This document shows positions 37,321 through 48,460 of a DNA stretch of 64,000 nt, one piece after another (position 1 is the first letter of the stretch; every line of letters begins with the position of its first letter). The stretch is from Lepeophtheirus salmonis (lineage: Eukaryota; Arthropoda; Copepoda; Siphonostomatoida; Caligidae): assembly GCF_016086655.4 (NCBI RefSeq), contig NC_052140.2, positions 4,154,001 to 4,218,000 on the forward strand. Reading direction: 5' to 3'. Under the pieces are notes generated by a model. That model was not told the DNA's origin. It searched no databases and saw only the letters and a list, made by a program, of their open reading frames with translations. Made by a program: the position numbers and the translations under genes.

Positions 37321-37689
37321 CCCAAGGAATGGATTTAGCTGAAATGTTTTATGTAGGTTCTTAAGGCTCAAGAGAAGAAAAAAGCAGAGCGAATAAAACA
37401 AAGGATTTTCAACAATAATATGAATGTTCAGCGAACTTTTATAATTTATATTTTTAATATTTTTTATTCTCTAAACCTTATAACCTCCTTTTAAAAAAGT
37501 CTGTAAATATACATACCAACATGCTGTGACAATAATTCTTAAAATTTCGGGGTCTTTATTTTTTGTTTTATACGAATCAGAAGAGTTCAGAATTAATTTT
37601 AATTTCTTTATGCTCCGTGGAATGCGAGGCAAACCTACTCTAGTAGTAGTTAAAGAAAAGAATATTAAATTTTGTAGACGGTTGACTCG

Positions 37690-37760
37690 GGGTTATCTCG
37701 CAAAATACAAAAATATACATTGTATTATGTTGTCAGCTGTCCATGTTTCTGTTTTTCTCT
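37690..37760 (+). repeat. Repeat family E, copy 2
   Basis: TCTCGCAAAATACAAAAATA, then TATTATGTTGTCAGCTGTCC, then ATGTTTCTGTTTTTCTC. The same arrangement is seen at 57355 and, inverted, at 53380 and 940. Confidence 0.5.
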
Positions 37761-38039
37761 CGTAATGATTGTTTTGAATGATGATTGATGGAAATAGAAT
37801 TAGCTCTTCTTAAGCTGTGAATAATTGTCAGCATTAGTGACAATAATGACGTGCTGAAGGAGAAATTGAGTTCTCTTATAAAACGCCATCAATTAAAAAA
37901 AAAAATAATATTCTCTTATTCTCTCTTTTTGCTTCGTAAATGTAGCTTTTGAAGAAAAACAACTTTTATAGTGTTTCTTATAGGTTAGAATCATATCTAT
38001 CATATTTATTTAATAGAAATTGATCAATTGTAATGCATT

Positions 38040-38222
38040 ATTCTAATACTTATTGAGAAAATAAAGAAATTTTGTCTCCTTTCAAACTTTGAACGAAATG
38101 TGCTTCCTACAGATGACATTGTACGGCAATGAAATTTTGCGTAGGTTATTTTCTTAGCATATCACAACTTTGTCGAACTACCCGTAATCAAAAATAGTTG
38201 GAAAAAAACCCACCCTAATATA
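38040..38222 (+). repeat. Family C foldback arm (right arm only)
   Basis: Ends with CTACCCGTAATCAAAAATAG, TTGGAAAAAAACCCACCCTA. Upstream are GAACGAAATGTGCTTCC and GAAATTTTGCGTAGGTTATT, as in the right arm of 47030-47406. No left arm was found nearby. Confidence 0.55.
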
Positions 38223-39365
38223 CATGCTTCTGCTCTATACTTAACTTGCGCTATTTTCTTGAAGAGTCTCTTAATTACGTTTGTTATTAATGTTAATCTA
38301 GTTTAAATTAATAAATGTTGATGTTTTGAATTTGCTCAAGTAGCAATTAGAGTATTAATCTCTTTGTGAATGAAAATTGCCAAATCCTAGTGAGTGTAAA
38401 TCAAGAGAAAAAGTATTGGTTAGCAAATTTGATAACGACATATCTGCTGACAGAGATCACCATAGATAAAAAAATATTATAATGTCAGATAATTTTCAAA
38501 GTCTGTAATCATTATTCTTTAATAGGGATCATTATTAAATATTATTAAGTCCAATAATATCTTGCAGGTTACCTTATTTTTAGTGTATGCTTACGCGAAT
38601 TTCAACAATTTTCACATCCTTAGTCAATATTTACTTTTCTTATTCGCTGTTTCTCTCATATCATTAATCAACTTAGAACCACTTATAAAACGAAAATATA
38701 TCATAAATACAATGTAGGGCAGGGCTTTATATTAATTTTGTTACTGGTCCTACAGTTTAAAAAGCTCAGGTCATGTGACATGCAAAGGAACCGGTAAGGA
38801 TCCAGTCACGCTTTGAATATCTGTAGGACGTGTAGATGTATATGTAGGAAATAAACGTTGTCGATGTATTTTTTTTTTTGTATAAATCCAATGATTATTA
38901 TACTACACTACAATAATACAACTGTGTCACATGAAATTAAAGTTCCTATTTGTGATAGTAGTGTAATAAACGTTCCAGTAACCTGGTATCAATATAGTAC
39001 CGGAAAACCGAACAAGATGTACTGTATATTTACATTCTATATATGGGTATACAAAAAATCTAGTTATTTTGGACGAATAATTATTTTTTGGCGATATAGC
39101 CGTATTATTGCCACTGCAGGCAATAAAATGATAATGTTTTTATTATACTCCTATTTCGATTGGAACAAAATAAATAAAATATATATTATTCTGTGTGGAA
39201 AATAAGTGCAAAAAATGTGTGTAATAATGCTTATCAAAATTTGAAAGTCATTACATACACGCCTGCAAAGTCAAGCATTAGATTTTATATGTTTATGTTT
39301 CATATCGAAACGAAGACCACGTGGTCAATATGTATACAAAGTATACAGTTAGTGGTACTTTTCTT
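38223..39365. other. Intergenic sequence, no gene supported
   Basis: A 115-codon ORF at 38858-39205 is open but its composition is that of AT-rich noise and it has no recognisable domain. No exon of the downstream RRM gene was found here. Confidence 0.45.
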
Positions 39366-39368
39366 TGT

Positions 39369-39383
39369 CCACTAGGGGGTGTC
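39369..39383 (+). promoter_or_regulatory. CTCF-like motif
   Basis: CCACTAGGGGGTGTC matches the conserved CTCF core (CCACNAGRKGGCRS-type) except for T in place of C after the G run. A similar motif in the same orientation lies at 57281. The assignment is by motif only. Confidence 0.35.
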
Positions 39384-39559
39384 GAGTATGAATTCACCCT
39401 TTTCACTGAATTAACAAGGTAAATTCTGGAAAGGGAAGGAAGGAACTCTATAACCATGTATAGGATTTTAATCCATAAGCATTTTTACTGTGCAAGTTTT
39501 GTTGTTGTTGTTGGCAAACTCAAAAACTGTTTTTTTTTTTAAATTTGCTTGAGCTATCA

Positions 39560-39720
39560 TCATGTGCGTGAGTGGGTTCATGAAAAACGGAGAGTAACAC
39601 TGAAGATTTTTTGGGGAGTTATCTTCTATATTATTAAAGCAAAGTTTGTTAGTCCGTCGCTGCTTAACTACTCCGGACAATTAGCAAATTTATGAATAAT
39701 TCCTCGATAATACAAAAATA
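39560..39720 (-). repeat. Repeat family G, copy 1 (inverted)
   Basis: TTCATGAAAAACGGAGAGTA, GGGGAGTTATCTTCTATATT, ATTAAAGCAAAGTTTGTTAG and TCCGTCGCTGC are complementary to blocks at 45790-45930 and 48325-48460. Family G shares its CGTTTTTCATGAGCACA-type end with family A. Confidence 0.55.
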
Positions 39721-40018
39721 AAAAAAATATATAACGTGTGTAATGCTTTGGGAAAATATAAATGACCAAGAAGATTCTGTAGAACCACCATGGTCTGAAG
39801 CTACTAAAGACTTGATCAAAAATCAAAGTGATAATAATTATGACTTTTGTTTTTTACAAAATCTATTTTGGAACTTGATTGATTTTTTTTTTGATAAATA
39901 TAAATCAGTTTCGCTACTTCGTTTTGAATCTTTAAAATCTACTGATAACAATTATTGACTCTACAAAATATTTCCAATAAACTTTTATATTAATTTTGTG
40001 TTTTTGTTTGTTTTTCAG

Positions 40019-40106
40019 AACATTATCACATTTTTGTGGGTGATCTTAGTCCGGAAATTGAAACTCAAACTCTCAGAGAAGCTTTTGCTCCATTTGGTGA
40101 AATATC
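40019..40106 (+). CDS. Rox8: TIA-1/TIAR/Rox8-type RNA-binding protein, exon with N-terminal half of RRM2
   Basis: This internal exon follows a pyrimidine-rich tract and CAG (40016-40018) and ends at GTAAGT (donor 40107). It encodes HYHIFVGDLSPEIETQTLRE and then AFAPFGEIS, the first half of the second RNA recognition motif, with RNP2 as IFVGDL. Its last codon is split (TC|G) and completed by the exon at 43034, so the phases match. TIA-1/TIAR/Rox8 proteins bind U-rich RNA in splicing control and in stress granules (family knowledge). The sequence is closer to the arthropod Rox8 form than to vertebrate TIA-1 by eye. No upstream exon with RRM1 was found in the preceding 40 kb, so the gene is only partly visible. 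Confidence 0.9.
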
Positions 40107-40839
40107 GTAAGTATAAATCTATTTTGGTTTTTTCTCAATTTTTCCTATAAGGCTTCTGTAGAATTTTTTGTTAACAAATATATACATATTTATAATATTG
40201 GATTCGAGTATTATTCAAACTCTGAAAAACTTGAGATTACTTCATTTAAAAAATTTCTGAAAGATACATTAGCATGCCCCCAAAAATATTATTTGGAAAA
40301 AATCTTGACTTAACTAGAATGATCAAAACTCCAAATATTCGAATATATATCCACTCGTCTCCAGCTTTTGACTAATTCATAATAAAAATTTTATTGTCAT
40401 ATTTTTAGTGAGATATTTTTTCTTATGTCTAATTGCTGCCTAATTTTCCTACTTTATTAATTTTACAATCACCCTCATTTTTAGCTATTATAATAAATTG
40501 TTTTGAACGAGGTCTCCATACTACGATTTGTTGACAAAATATGGCCACAGATGTGTATCAGGGCCATAAGCACTATTCACATTTTTAGCTTGTGCTGCGT
40601 TTTACCCTTGTTTTAAGAAAAACTGTAAAATATGGCGGATTTTCTCTTTGTTAGTGTCCATCTTTGACAACCCCTCAAAAAACAAAACTTTGTACACATT
40701 TTTTTAGTACAAAAATCTTATGTTTCTAACATGCTCCAGCGTAAACCTATTGCACCTATACAACGCAGGATACACATTACTAAAGACATCTATTGGAAAA
40801 ATAATGGTTTTTTGTACTACAACTTTTATTGGTGTTCTG

Positions 40840-41100
40840 TCAGTCCCTACTTATTCGGTCCAGTTTAGTTTTAGGAACAGCCCTATCAGTCCTTCGGATC
40901 GGTCCTTAAAACTGTCGGTCATTCTTACAGTCAGTATTAATAGATCTGATTTTAAAAAAAAGAAATAAAGTTAAGAAACGTCATCATGGACAGACTTTAT
41001 AAGTCTTAGGAATGATATGCAGGAATGAACTTGACTGTACCATACTGAACTAGACAAGACTTCAGTCTTCAGTCTTAAATATGGACTGACAAAGAACTAC
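40840..41100 (+). repeat. Repeat family D, copy 2
   Basis: CTTATTCGGTCCAGTTTAGT, CAGTCCTTCGGATCGGTCCT, ACTGTCGGTCATTCTTACAG, ACGTCATCATGGACAGACTT and TCTTAGGAATGATATGCAGG parallel 37140-37320. It then continues to GACTTCAGTCTTCAGTC and TGGACTGACAAAG. It lies in the intron. The 82-residue ORF at 40720-40968 overlaps it and is not a gene. Confidence 0.6.
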
Positions 41101-42164
41101 CTATTATTATAAATGTATAAACAGTCTTTCAAAAAAGTTTATAGGATTTTCCTGAAAAATGATTACTTTTTATTAAAAGTATGCTTAAATTGTAATTAGC
41201 ACGCACTTTTTTTGCCCTCTATGTATATAACATTTTACTGACATCGAAAATGAACAAATAGCGCCATCAGGCTTCAAGCTACACACTTAACTTTAAAAGT
41301 AAAAAACCCTCACTTAGGTGAGGTGTTCTTTTCATTGTGACGCCTTTGAAAACACATCAGATCAAGTCTAATAATATACATATTATTTATATCTATAACT
41401 ATCTTTTTGTGAAAGAAAAATACCTTTAAAAATTCTCTTAACCTTTTTTATTTCATCATTTGTACAAAAATGACTCAAATAACTTTAGAGTATTACTATT
41501 TTTCTTCATTTTTTTACCTCCTTTCAAATCTTTATAATTTAAACTTTACAAAGTTAAAATAAAACGTTATGAACATGAAAAAGTTTTATAGAGATTTTGA
41601 CAAAAAACTTTTAAATATTATTATTATTAATTCATGGGCTGTGTGTATGTATATGGAATGAAAAGCTTATATTTGCCTAGATATTATATACTTTTATATG
41701 GTAATCGGTTATTGTTCTTATTTTTGAAGGGAAAAAAAGGGTTATTTATTACAAAAAGTTTACACGCGCGCACAAATCATCCTTAAATTATAATTTAATA
41801 ACCAGGTTTTTATTTGCATAGAAATGAAATAAGAAAAACGTTAAAATTATTTTTTATATGAAAAATAATGATCTATTTTTCTTTTAAACACATTACATTT
41901 TTAAACCTTATAAACACTTCAATATAAAAAACATTCATCTAGGTTTTTTTTTTCTAAAGCTAACCCAAGGAGCAAAAAGAGAATTAACATAAGAAAATTT
42001 GAATCCTTACTTCCTGAAAATGTAAAAAAAGGATGCGTGTTAATTGCTGATCACCAAATTTTCCCTTTTTTTCTATATGACAATTATAGAAAGAAACCTT
42101 TTAAACAAAGGTATATTAAAATTATTTTACGCAAAACAACTAAAAAATGTTTTTTCATTATATT

Positions 42165-42322
42165 TGTTCACTAAGTAAAGGCTATTTTTTGATAATTTGA
42201 TCAAAATGTGCAGCCTAAAAATGACCTCGTAAGACAATACAATTTTGCATAAGTAATTTTCATACCATATAGCAACTTTTCTGCATTACCCGTAATCGAA
42301 GATCAAACAATCCTAAGTATGG
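42165..42322 (+). repeat. Family C foldback arm (right arm only)
   Basis: TTGATCAAAATGTGCAGCCT, AAAAATGACCTCGTAAGA, AATTTTGCATAAGTAATTTT and CATTACCCGTAATCGAAGAT match the right arm of 47030-47406. Its end is merged with a family D fragment. Confidence 0.55.
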
Positions 42323-42390
42323 ATAGGATCGGTCCCAAGACTGGACTGAACTAGGCCTATGAAGTTTCCAGACTCGAAAGGACTCTCTAA
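42318..42390 (-). repeat. Repeat family D fragment (inverted)
   Basis: GGATCGGTCCCAAGACTGGA and CTGAACTAGGCC are the reverse complement of the GTCCAGTCC...GGACCGATC core of family D. Confidence 0.5.
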
Positions 42391-42604
42391 TGGCATTTGT
42401 ACGTACAAGCTGCAAGTAATGAGTGACGTTTCCGCCAAGTTGTTAAGGTCAAAGTCAAACATGTTAAAGAGAATGTTGGTCAACTGTAGTAGGCAATATT
42501 AAACCTATAAAAAACTATTAATAGTTATTACAATTTTTTTTGTGTGTGGGAATCTAATTCTGGACCGTTTATGTCAATAAAAAAAAAAGGTAGAATATTT
42601 TTTT

Positions 42605-42970
42605 CTTAAAATTGAGTGTGGATTACATTTGTACTCTTTGACAAACTATCGCCAATTTCCATCAACTAATCATTCTTATTAGCCCTTTGGAATGTCCCCA
42701 AATTCCACTTGAAGAAGCCAAAATTTGTGGTTACAACTAAAGAATGAAAAAATGATAGATGATGTTTGAAAAGGGCTATATACGCACAATATAAGTTTCT
42801 TAAATCAAATGAAGGTTTTAAACTATTGATAAAAAAAATTGGGTATCATAACTCATCCCAAAAAATTTGAATGCAATAGACTCAAATATGTCTTTGAACA
42901 AGGTAAAAAAATAAATAGGGATTTCCACATTTTCTTGGTTTTTATTTTATATTGTTTTTATGTTCACATA
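42605..42970 (+). repeat. Repeat family B, copy 6 (intronic)
   Basis: ACATTTGTACTCTTTGACAA, ATCAAATGAAGGTTTTAAAC, CTCATCCCAAAAAATTTGAA, ACTCAAATATGTCTTTGAAC and TATTGTTTTTATGTTCACAT match the family order. It ends about 64 nt before the exon at 43034. Confidence 0.7.
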
Positions 42971-43033
42971 TCACCTACTTTTTCACAAATTCATTCTTTT
43001 TAACAAAAATGTTTTATTTCTTTTTTTCATCAG

Positions 43034-43212
43034 GGATTGTCGGGTTGTTAGAGATCCTCAAACACTTAAATCGAAAGGTTATGGATTCGTGTCTTTCACG
43101 AAAAAAGTAGAAGCGGAGAGTGCAATTACGGTAATGAATGGACAATGGTTAGGCTCACGCTCAATTAGAACAAACTGGGCCACTCGTAAGCCACCTACAA
43201 ATCGTACAGAAG
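43034..43212 (+). CDS. Rox8: TIA-1/TIAR/Rox8-type RNA-binding protein, exon with C-terminal half of RRM2
   Basis: The exon starts after TTTTTTTCATCAG and encodes SDCRVVRDPQTLKSKGYGFV, then SFTKKVEAESAITVMNGQWL and GSRSIRTNWATRKPPTNRTE. RNP1 is KGYGFVSF, and the NWATRKPP block right after the domain is a hallmark of TIA-1/TIAR/Rox8. It ends at GAAG|GTAATC in phase 1, so another exon must follow to supply RRM3 and the Q-rich tail. Reading through the donor reaches a stop at 43331 and would give a truncated protein. I found no RRM3 exon before 64,000. Either the following introns are very long, with the membrane-protein gene at 54.9 kb lying inside one, or the locus is incomplete. Confidence 0.9.
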
Positions 43213-45785
43213 GTAATCATTGTCTCTTAATTTACTACGGATGTGATACAAAAATTATAAGATTTAAAGAAGTGATGAGCATGATTTATCATAAATTTAG
43301 ATTAAACACAAAAACCCTCTGGTTTTTTTAAAATATATTCAGTTCGAACACATTTACTTTGCTTGTCGACTTTCTGTTCCTCTTTTAAAAAAGTATTTTT
43401 TTAATTTAAATAACTAGCCATTTGGAACAATAGGTTATAAGACTTAACCTATTGGTGAATATTAAAGTATGTAATTTAAATTTCAATAATATTTCCACAC
43501 AAATAAACCGACCAATTGTATCTTAAACATTAAGAAAAGCTTCAAATTGATTGATCATTTGCTTTGTCAAATACTCTTTATAACTTTAAACCATATGATT
43601 CATAGAATATTATTGGATATTCTATTTTGACCAACAAATTTATATTGGTTAATCTTCTAGAATAATTGTTTTATTAGAAAATGGTAAATTTTGAAAAATA
43701 AACACTCTTTCAAATTTTTTTAACTTTTTTAAAGCTGTGAACAATTTCCTACGATTGAACAGATAAAAATAATTAAATAAACAATTTTCGGGGTCATTTA
43801 TCATTTTTCTAGAAATCATTAATGAGAGATGGGTGTTATAAATAAAAACTATTTGTGTGTAGACTTCGGGTAGTCTCATGTATAGATTTCCGTTTCAAAC
43901 AAAACGAAATTGTGGGTTGAGCAGACCTTGCAGGCTGTTAGGGATGATAGAGCCAGAATTTCCTTATATTTCCAGAAAATTTAACAAATAAGTAATTCAA
44001 AATATAGATAACGTCAAGAGGAAAATTTAAATTTTATCTGCAAGAAGTGGCAAATATGTTGTACTTTTTTTCACAAAAAATGAGACCAAAATATATCTAA
44101 AAATATTGTGTGAAATATATGCGATCACAAATGTATCCACGCCCATTTATAGTCCCTAATTAGGATAATTTGAATTAACTCTTGCTCAGGTACGAACATT
44201 TTCCTACAAATATATTTGATAAATAATTGTAGAACACTTAGTAAAAATTCACTCGTAAATTTTGATTTGGGACATGTTTTCCAATATCTTTTTTGGAGAA
44301 AAAAGATTGATAGATAGAGTTTAGATGGATATGGGCATTTTATATAATAAATATGTAAGTATATTGTAATAAAACTTCACCCATTTTAAAAATTTATAAT
44401 CAAAAGTTTTTTCTCCGATGTATTTATTTTTTAAATTAACTTTTTTTTTCTTTTACTAATATAATTTAGTAAACTAATTTATATTTTGTTCAGTTACATC
44501 AAGCAACTAATTAGTATTTATTATTATTCTTTTTTCTTGTTTTTTTTAATTTCCAAAGTTTGATCTTACATAATTCAAAATTATAATATATCTACAACTC
44601 TATGTATAGCGGTTAAATTAAAACCTTTCTATCTTAACTTTTTTTCAACTTTTCATTGTTGTTTAATCAATTATAAGTTCTCCAGATGATGTTTCTTTTT
44701 ATGTATGTATATAAATTATACTCTCTAGAGATTTGTCAGAATTTTATAAGCAACTATGAAAGAGATTTTTTTCTGTTTTTTAATAGGAGAAAAAGAGATG
44801 TGGTTGTCGATTTTTGTTAAAAAGTTTGTTTTTCACCAGCTAAACTTTCTTGTTATGTTAAAAAAAATATATTGATATTTTGCAACAGCATTTTTGCCCT
44901 CCGACTAAAAACCTAACTACTTAAGCCATAAAATACGAAAATGACATAAAACGAAGCTGGTAACATATTATGCGTCTACTATTGATGTCACGGATCACGA
45001 GTCTGCACCTATTTGCCAACAATTTACCAGAGAAAAACAAAGTACCTGGAAAAATACGTAAAAGAACTCGTTCCTTTAAAATGAATTGGGCTGCGAAATG
45101 TGAATTTACACTGACCAACCAAAAATAATATTGATAACTCTTAATCTATAAATTCGAGTCGTGGAAGGCCCGCCGGCTAAAAACCTCATTTTTTATTTTT
45201 GTTTAAGCCATAAAAAAAAATTAAAAATTAAAACCTTCAATCTTTTTTTAAATCACGTTTTAGTATACAATTTTGATTCAAAATCATACTTCAGTGTGAA
45301 ATAACTACATATATAAATTAAAATGAACAACAATTTATAAGAAAAAATTATATACTGAAGTTATCTTGAATACAGTTTCTACAAAATGTGTCTAATTGTA
45401 CGAAAATCAAGTTAAATAAAGGCTCATTTTTGGAAGATAAAAAAATTTTCAATTACTTTATAGCATAACAAAAACTAACGAATAATCCTTATTGTAACTT
45501 GAAAAGATTTGCCGTCGTTTTTTTTTTTTTTTTTTTCAGTTTAACAGTTACTTTTCTTACAGAATATTGAATAAATAAGCAATTTTAAGTTTTGGGACAA
45601 AATGTTAAATATAATTAAGTCGATTATTTGACTAATTACAATAATTAATAAATATTTTAGATGCAAGGAGATTACCACATTTAAACTATTTGCCATATTT
45701 ACTGTATTTGATTAGTATTTATTACAGATAAGGTCATTTAATTCCCCTATCTATATTTAATTTTGTAACACTTTGTGACGCAACC
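43213..45785. other. AT-rich sequence, presumed intron or intergenic
   Basis: No exon recognised. At 44970-44998 CTACTATTGATGTCACGGAT matches, inverted, the flank of the family E copy at 53380-53520. A long T run lies at about 45518-45537. Confidence 0.45.
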
Positions 45786-45789
45786 TTGC

Positions 45790-45930
45790 ATAGCTTCATT
45801 CATTAAGTACTAACAGTAGTACCTGGCATTGCCTGGAGTTATTATGAGCTGGCTAAAAGACAATTTAAAAAAAAATTAATATAGAATATAACTCCCTAAG
45901 AAATCCAGTGTTACTCTCTGTTTTTTACTT
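45790..45930 (+). repeat. Repeat family G, copy 2
   Basis: AGTACTAACAGTAGTACCTG, GCATTGCCTGGAGTTATTAT and ATATAACTCCCTAAGAAATC, then AGTGTTACTCTCTGTTTTT. It pairs with 48325 and, inverted, with 39560. Confidence 0.6.
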
Positions 45931-46555
45931 ATTTATATATATTTATATGTGATCTGTCCTCAAGAAAGAAAGAATTATAATAAGTGTTTGATTTTTTTTA
46001 TATGATGGGATGATTGATGTGTATTGGAGTCTCTCAAGGGCTCACTCACAAAAACAAACTAACCAGTGTTCCTTATGGACAGTACAAAAAGCCTACGAGT
46101 TTTCATTTTTACATAGTAGCGTTTATATTTTATTCAAATTTGAACAAATACTGAAAATGCATATGAATTATGATATACATAATAGAACAATAACAAAACA
46201 AAATTAAAACAGTGGTTTATTTTATACATGGACAGTGCACCAGCTTGCAATATTTAATTAATACGATTAGATTGTTTTTTTAAGCTGTAAATATGAACAA
46301 AGTGCGACAGGGAAATTTTTTACGTCATCAAAATTTATTTTTTCGCTTAAATTAAGGTATCAGATGATATCTGAAGCAATGTTCCAATACATTTGTTGTT
46401 TTTCTTGTGTTTTGTTTTAATTTGATAAAAATCAGACCAAAATTGACTAAAAATGAATAAAAAAGGTTTTGGAATACTATAGCTTATATTATAGAAAAAT
46501 ATTGAATGTTTAATTTTTTTTCCAATCTTTGTGAAAAATATGCATCGCCAATATA
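45931..46555. other. AT-rich sequence
   Basis: No feature recognised. Confidence 0.4.
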
Positions 46556-46559
46556 TGCA

Positions 46560-46995
46560 TTAGAATTATTAATATAGAACTTCTGCCAGGAGGACTTTGC
46601 TGACTTCTGAAACAAGATCTTCTGGCCCTTCCAGTCTTGATCTCAATCCCCTTGACTTAAGTGTATGGAGAGTCTTAGAGACTAAGGTTGAGAAGACATC
46701 ACACAAAAATGTGTAAGAGCTCAAAGACAACATCAAGAAGTAATAGGCCAACATGTCCGCCGATTATATTGCAGCAACTTGTGCCAAGCTCGGACCTCGT
46801 GTGGAGGCTGTGATAGAGCCGGGAGGTGGTTATATTGAGTTATTCTTGCCAAGATTTATTGTTAAAAGTTTTTAAATAACATTTTCCATTATACTTTTCA
46901 AAAAAAAAGTTACTAAGGTTTTGGTTTTTGATTACTGAAAATTTCCTTGTTGCACTCAGTTTATACCATACATCAGTGAACACTATATCTAGTTC
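46560..46995 (+). pseudogene. Tc1/mariner transposase C-terminal remnant
   Basis: The plus frame reads LDLNPLDLSVWRVLETKVEK, TSHKNV, stop, ELKDNIKK, two stops, ANMSADYIAATCAKLGPRVE and AVIEPGGGYIEL. This is the region from the third catalytic acidic residue (in LDLNPLD) to the C-terminus. Three in-frame stops show it is dead. It is followed by an A/T-rich tail to about 46995, probably including the right terminal repeat. Confidence 0.75.
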
Positions 46996-47029
46996 ACCTT
47001 GTATACATATTTGATGCTATGTCTACACA

Positions 47030-47406
47030 AGGGTGGCTTGTTTTTCAACTTTTTTGAATTTCGATTACGACAAGTTCGGAAAAGTTGTCATGAGATAAGA
47101 TAATATCTTACGCAAAATTTCATTTTCCTAAGATGCCATCTTTAGGTGGCACATCTAGTTCAAAGTTTGAAAGGAGACAAAAGTTATTTATTTCGTAAAA
47201 TTTGATCTTTCCTTTATGTCTTCTTTGAATCTATATTAATTAGGTAAAGAGTTTTTCTCTTTTTTCATAATTTGATCGAGATGTGCGACCTAGAGATGAC
47301 CTCGTAGATAATAAAATATTGCATAGATAATTTCGATACTACTGCCCCTTCTCAGAAATAGCCGTAATCGAAATTCGAAAAAAGTTGAAAATCAAACCGC
47401 TCTAAT
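47030..47406. repeat. Foldback MITE, family C (complete copy)
   Basis: The left end AGGGTGGCTTGTTTTTCAAC, then TTTTTTGAATTTCGATTAC, is matched by the inverse right end GTAATCGAAATTCGAAAAAA, GTTGAAAATCAAACC, GCTCT. The inversion continues inward for about 150 bp: GATGCCATCTTTAGGTGGCA with CACATCTAG on the left against CGAGATGTG, CGACCTAGAGATGACC on the right. It has no coding frame, so it is a 377-bp hairpin-forming non-autonomous DNA element. Confidence 0.8.
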
Positions 47407-48324
47407 GCACAATCATGTTCACTAATAAATTTACATTTCTTATATCAAAATATGTTTATGATGTACATCAAGGGCCACTAAATACAGTGTACCCTTTGAT
47501 TTTTTTTTCATACAGTTAGAAAGACAGACAAACTTTGCTTTGTTAACATAGATTCTATAAGAAAATATAAAATTAAACTGACAAAATCAGTATAAATTGT
47601 GTTTTTTTTTCTTAATTTTTGAAACGTTCTGGTCGTGCTACGAAGTGCACTGGTTCACTAGTATACTGTTTCTGATTTTACAAGTTTTCATATTTAATTA
47701 TGTTATGAGTAAATACCTAGATTTAATATATGAATTTAGTAGCTAGTACTCTAAAGGGGGGGGATTTTTTTTTATGCATTTTACGTTTACTTAATAATAA
47801 TAGTGTTTTTTGTTTATTTTTAAATACCCATATAATAAAATGAGTCTTTAGTACCTTACACATAATTTTATCCAATTATTTAGAAAGCACCTTTTATTAT
47901 ACATATTAGGGTGAGGTTGGTGCCCAACAAATTTTTAAATTTAGAAAAATAACGATACAACTTTTTTCTAGTACTGTACCACAGTTTCCCTGTCAGGATC
48001 CTGTGAACTTGTTTTCTTGAGATTTCTCATGGGTTTGCACCTACGGTAAATTCCCAGAAAATTCGGTATTTATAGTTTGACCAAATAATTTTCTTTTAAT
48101 TATACATAAGTCACCAAAAATTAGCTTGTTCATCTCTTAATCGTTAGTCATTAATTTATGGGTCAGATCAGATTACGGAATTCAAAAACTTGTAGCTGTA
48201 GGCTCTAAAAAACCAACTTGTTTTATTAATGACAATAATAAAAATAATTGAGAATATAATATCTGGTAGGGCTAGCTTAAAAATTATTATTTCTTCTAAA
48301 AAAAACTTCAACTTCAAAATATGT
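47407..48324. other. AT-rich sequence with small repeat pieces
   Basis: 47455-47520 (AGGGCCACTAAATACAGTGT) pairs with 48655-48720 (AGGGAACACTTTATACAGTG). AGACAGACAAACTTTGCTTT at about 47521 resembles part of family G. No gene. Confidence 0.45.
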
Positions 48325-48460
48325 ATACATTATTTACTAACTAGCGGTAGTACCTGGTATTGCCCGGAATTATTAGTTATCGAAGAAAATACAAATTTTG
48401 CTTTAATAATATATAAATCCTTAGCGTTACATTCCGTTTTTCATGAGCACACTTACACGT
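48325..48460 (+). repeat. Repeat family G, copy 3
   Basis: TTACTAACTAGCGGTAGTAC, CTGGTATTGCCCGGAATTAT, AATTTTGCTTTAATAATATA and CGTTTTTCATGAGCACACTT. Same block order as 45790. Confidence 0.65.

Larger units (their letters stand above)
40107..43033 (+). other. Intron within RRM2 (2.9 kb), filled with repeats
   Basis: Bounded by GTAAGT and TTTTTTTCATCAG. It contains repeat D copies (40840-41100 and 42318-42390), a family C arm (42165-42322) and a family B copy (42605-42970) whose end lies about 60 nt upstream of the splice acceptor. No coding exon was recognised inside. Confidence 0.85.

Noticed and set aside
38858..39205. 115-codon ORF upstream of the RRM2 exons
   Set aside because: Composition is typical of AT-rich chance ORFs (rich in I, Y, F, N, K), there is no domain, and it does not match RRM1 of TIA-1/Rox8.
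39743..39958. 71-codon ORF just before the first RRM2 exon, with a hydrophilic start (INDQEDSVEPPWSEATKDLI)
   Set aside because: The start looks protein-like, but the rest decays into AT-rich noise, no donor site joins it in phase to 40019, and it does not resemble RRM1 or its linker.
43213..43331. Extension of the RRM2 exon frame past NRTEG
   Set aside because: A good donor (GAAG|GTAATC) sits at 43213 and the following residues are unlike any TIA-family linker. It is taken as intron.
45140..45185. TTCGAGTC (B-box-like) followed by a GC-rich GGCCCGCCGGC
   Set aside because: No A box at tRNA spacing and no cloverleaf pairing, so not called as a tRNA.
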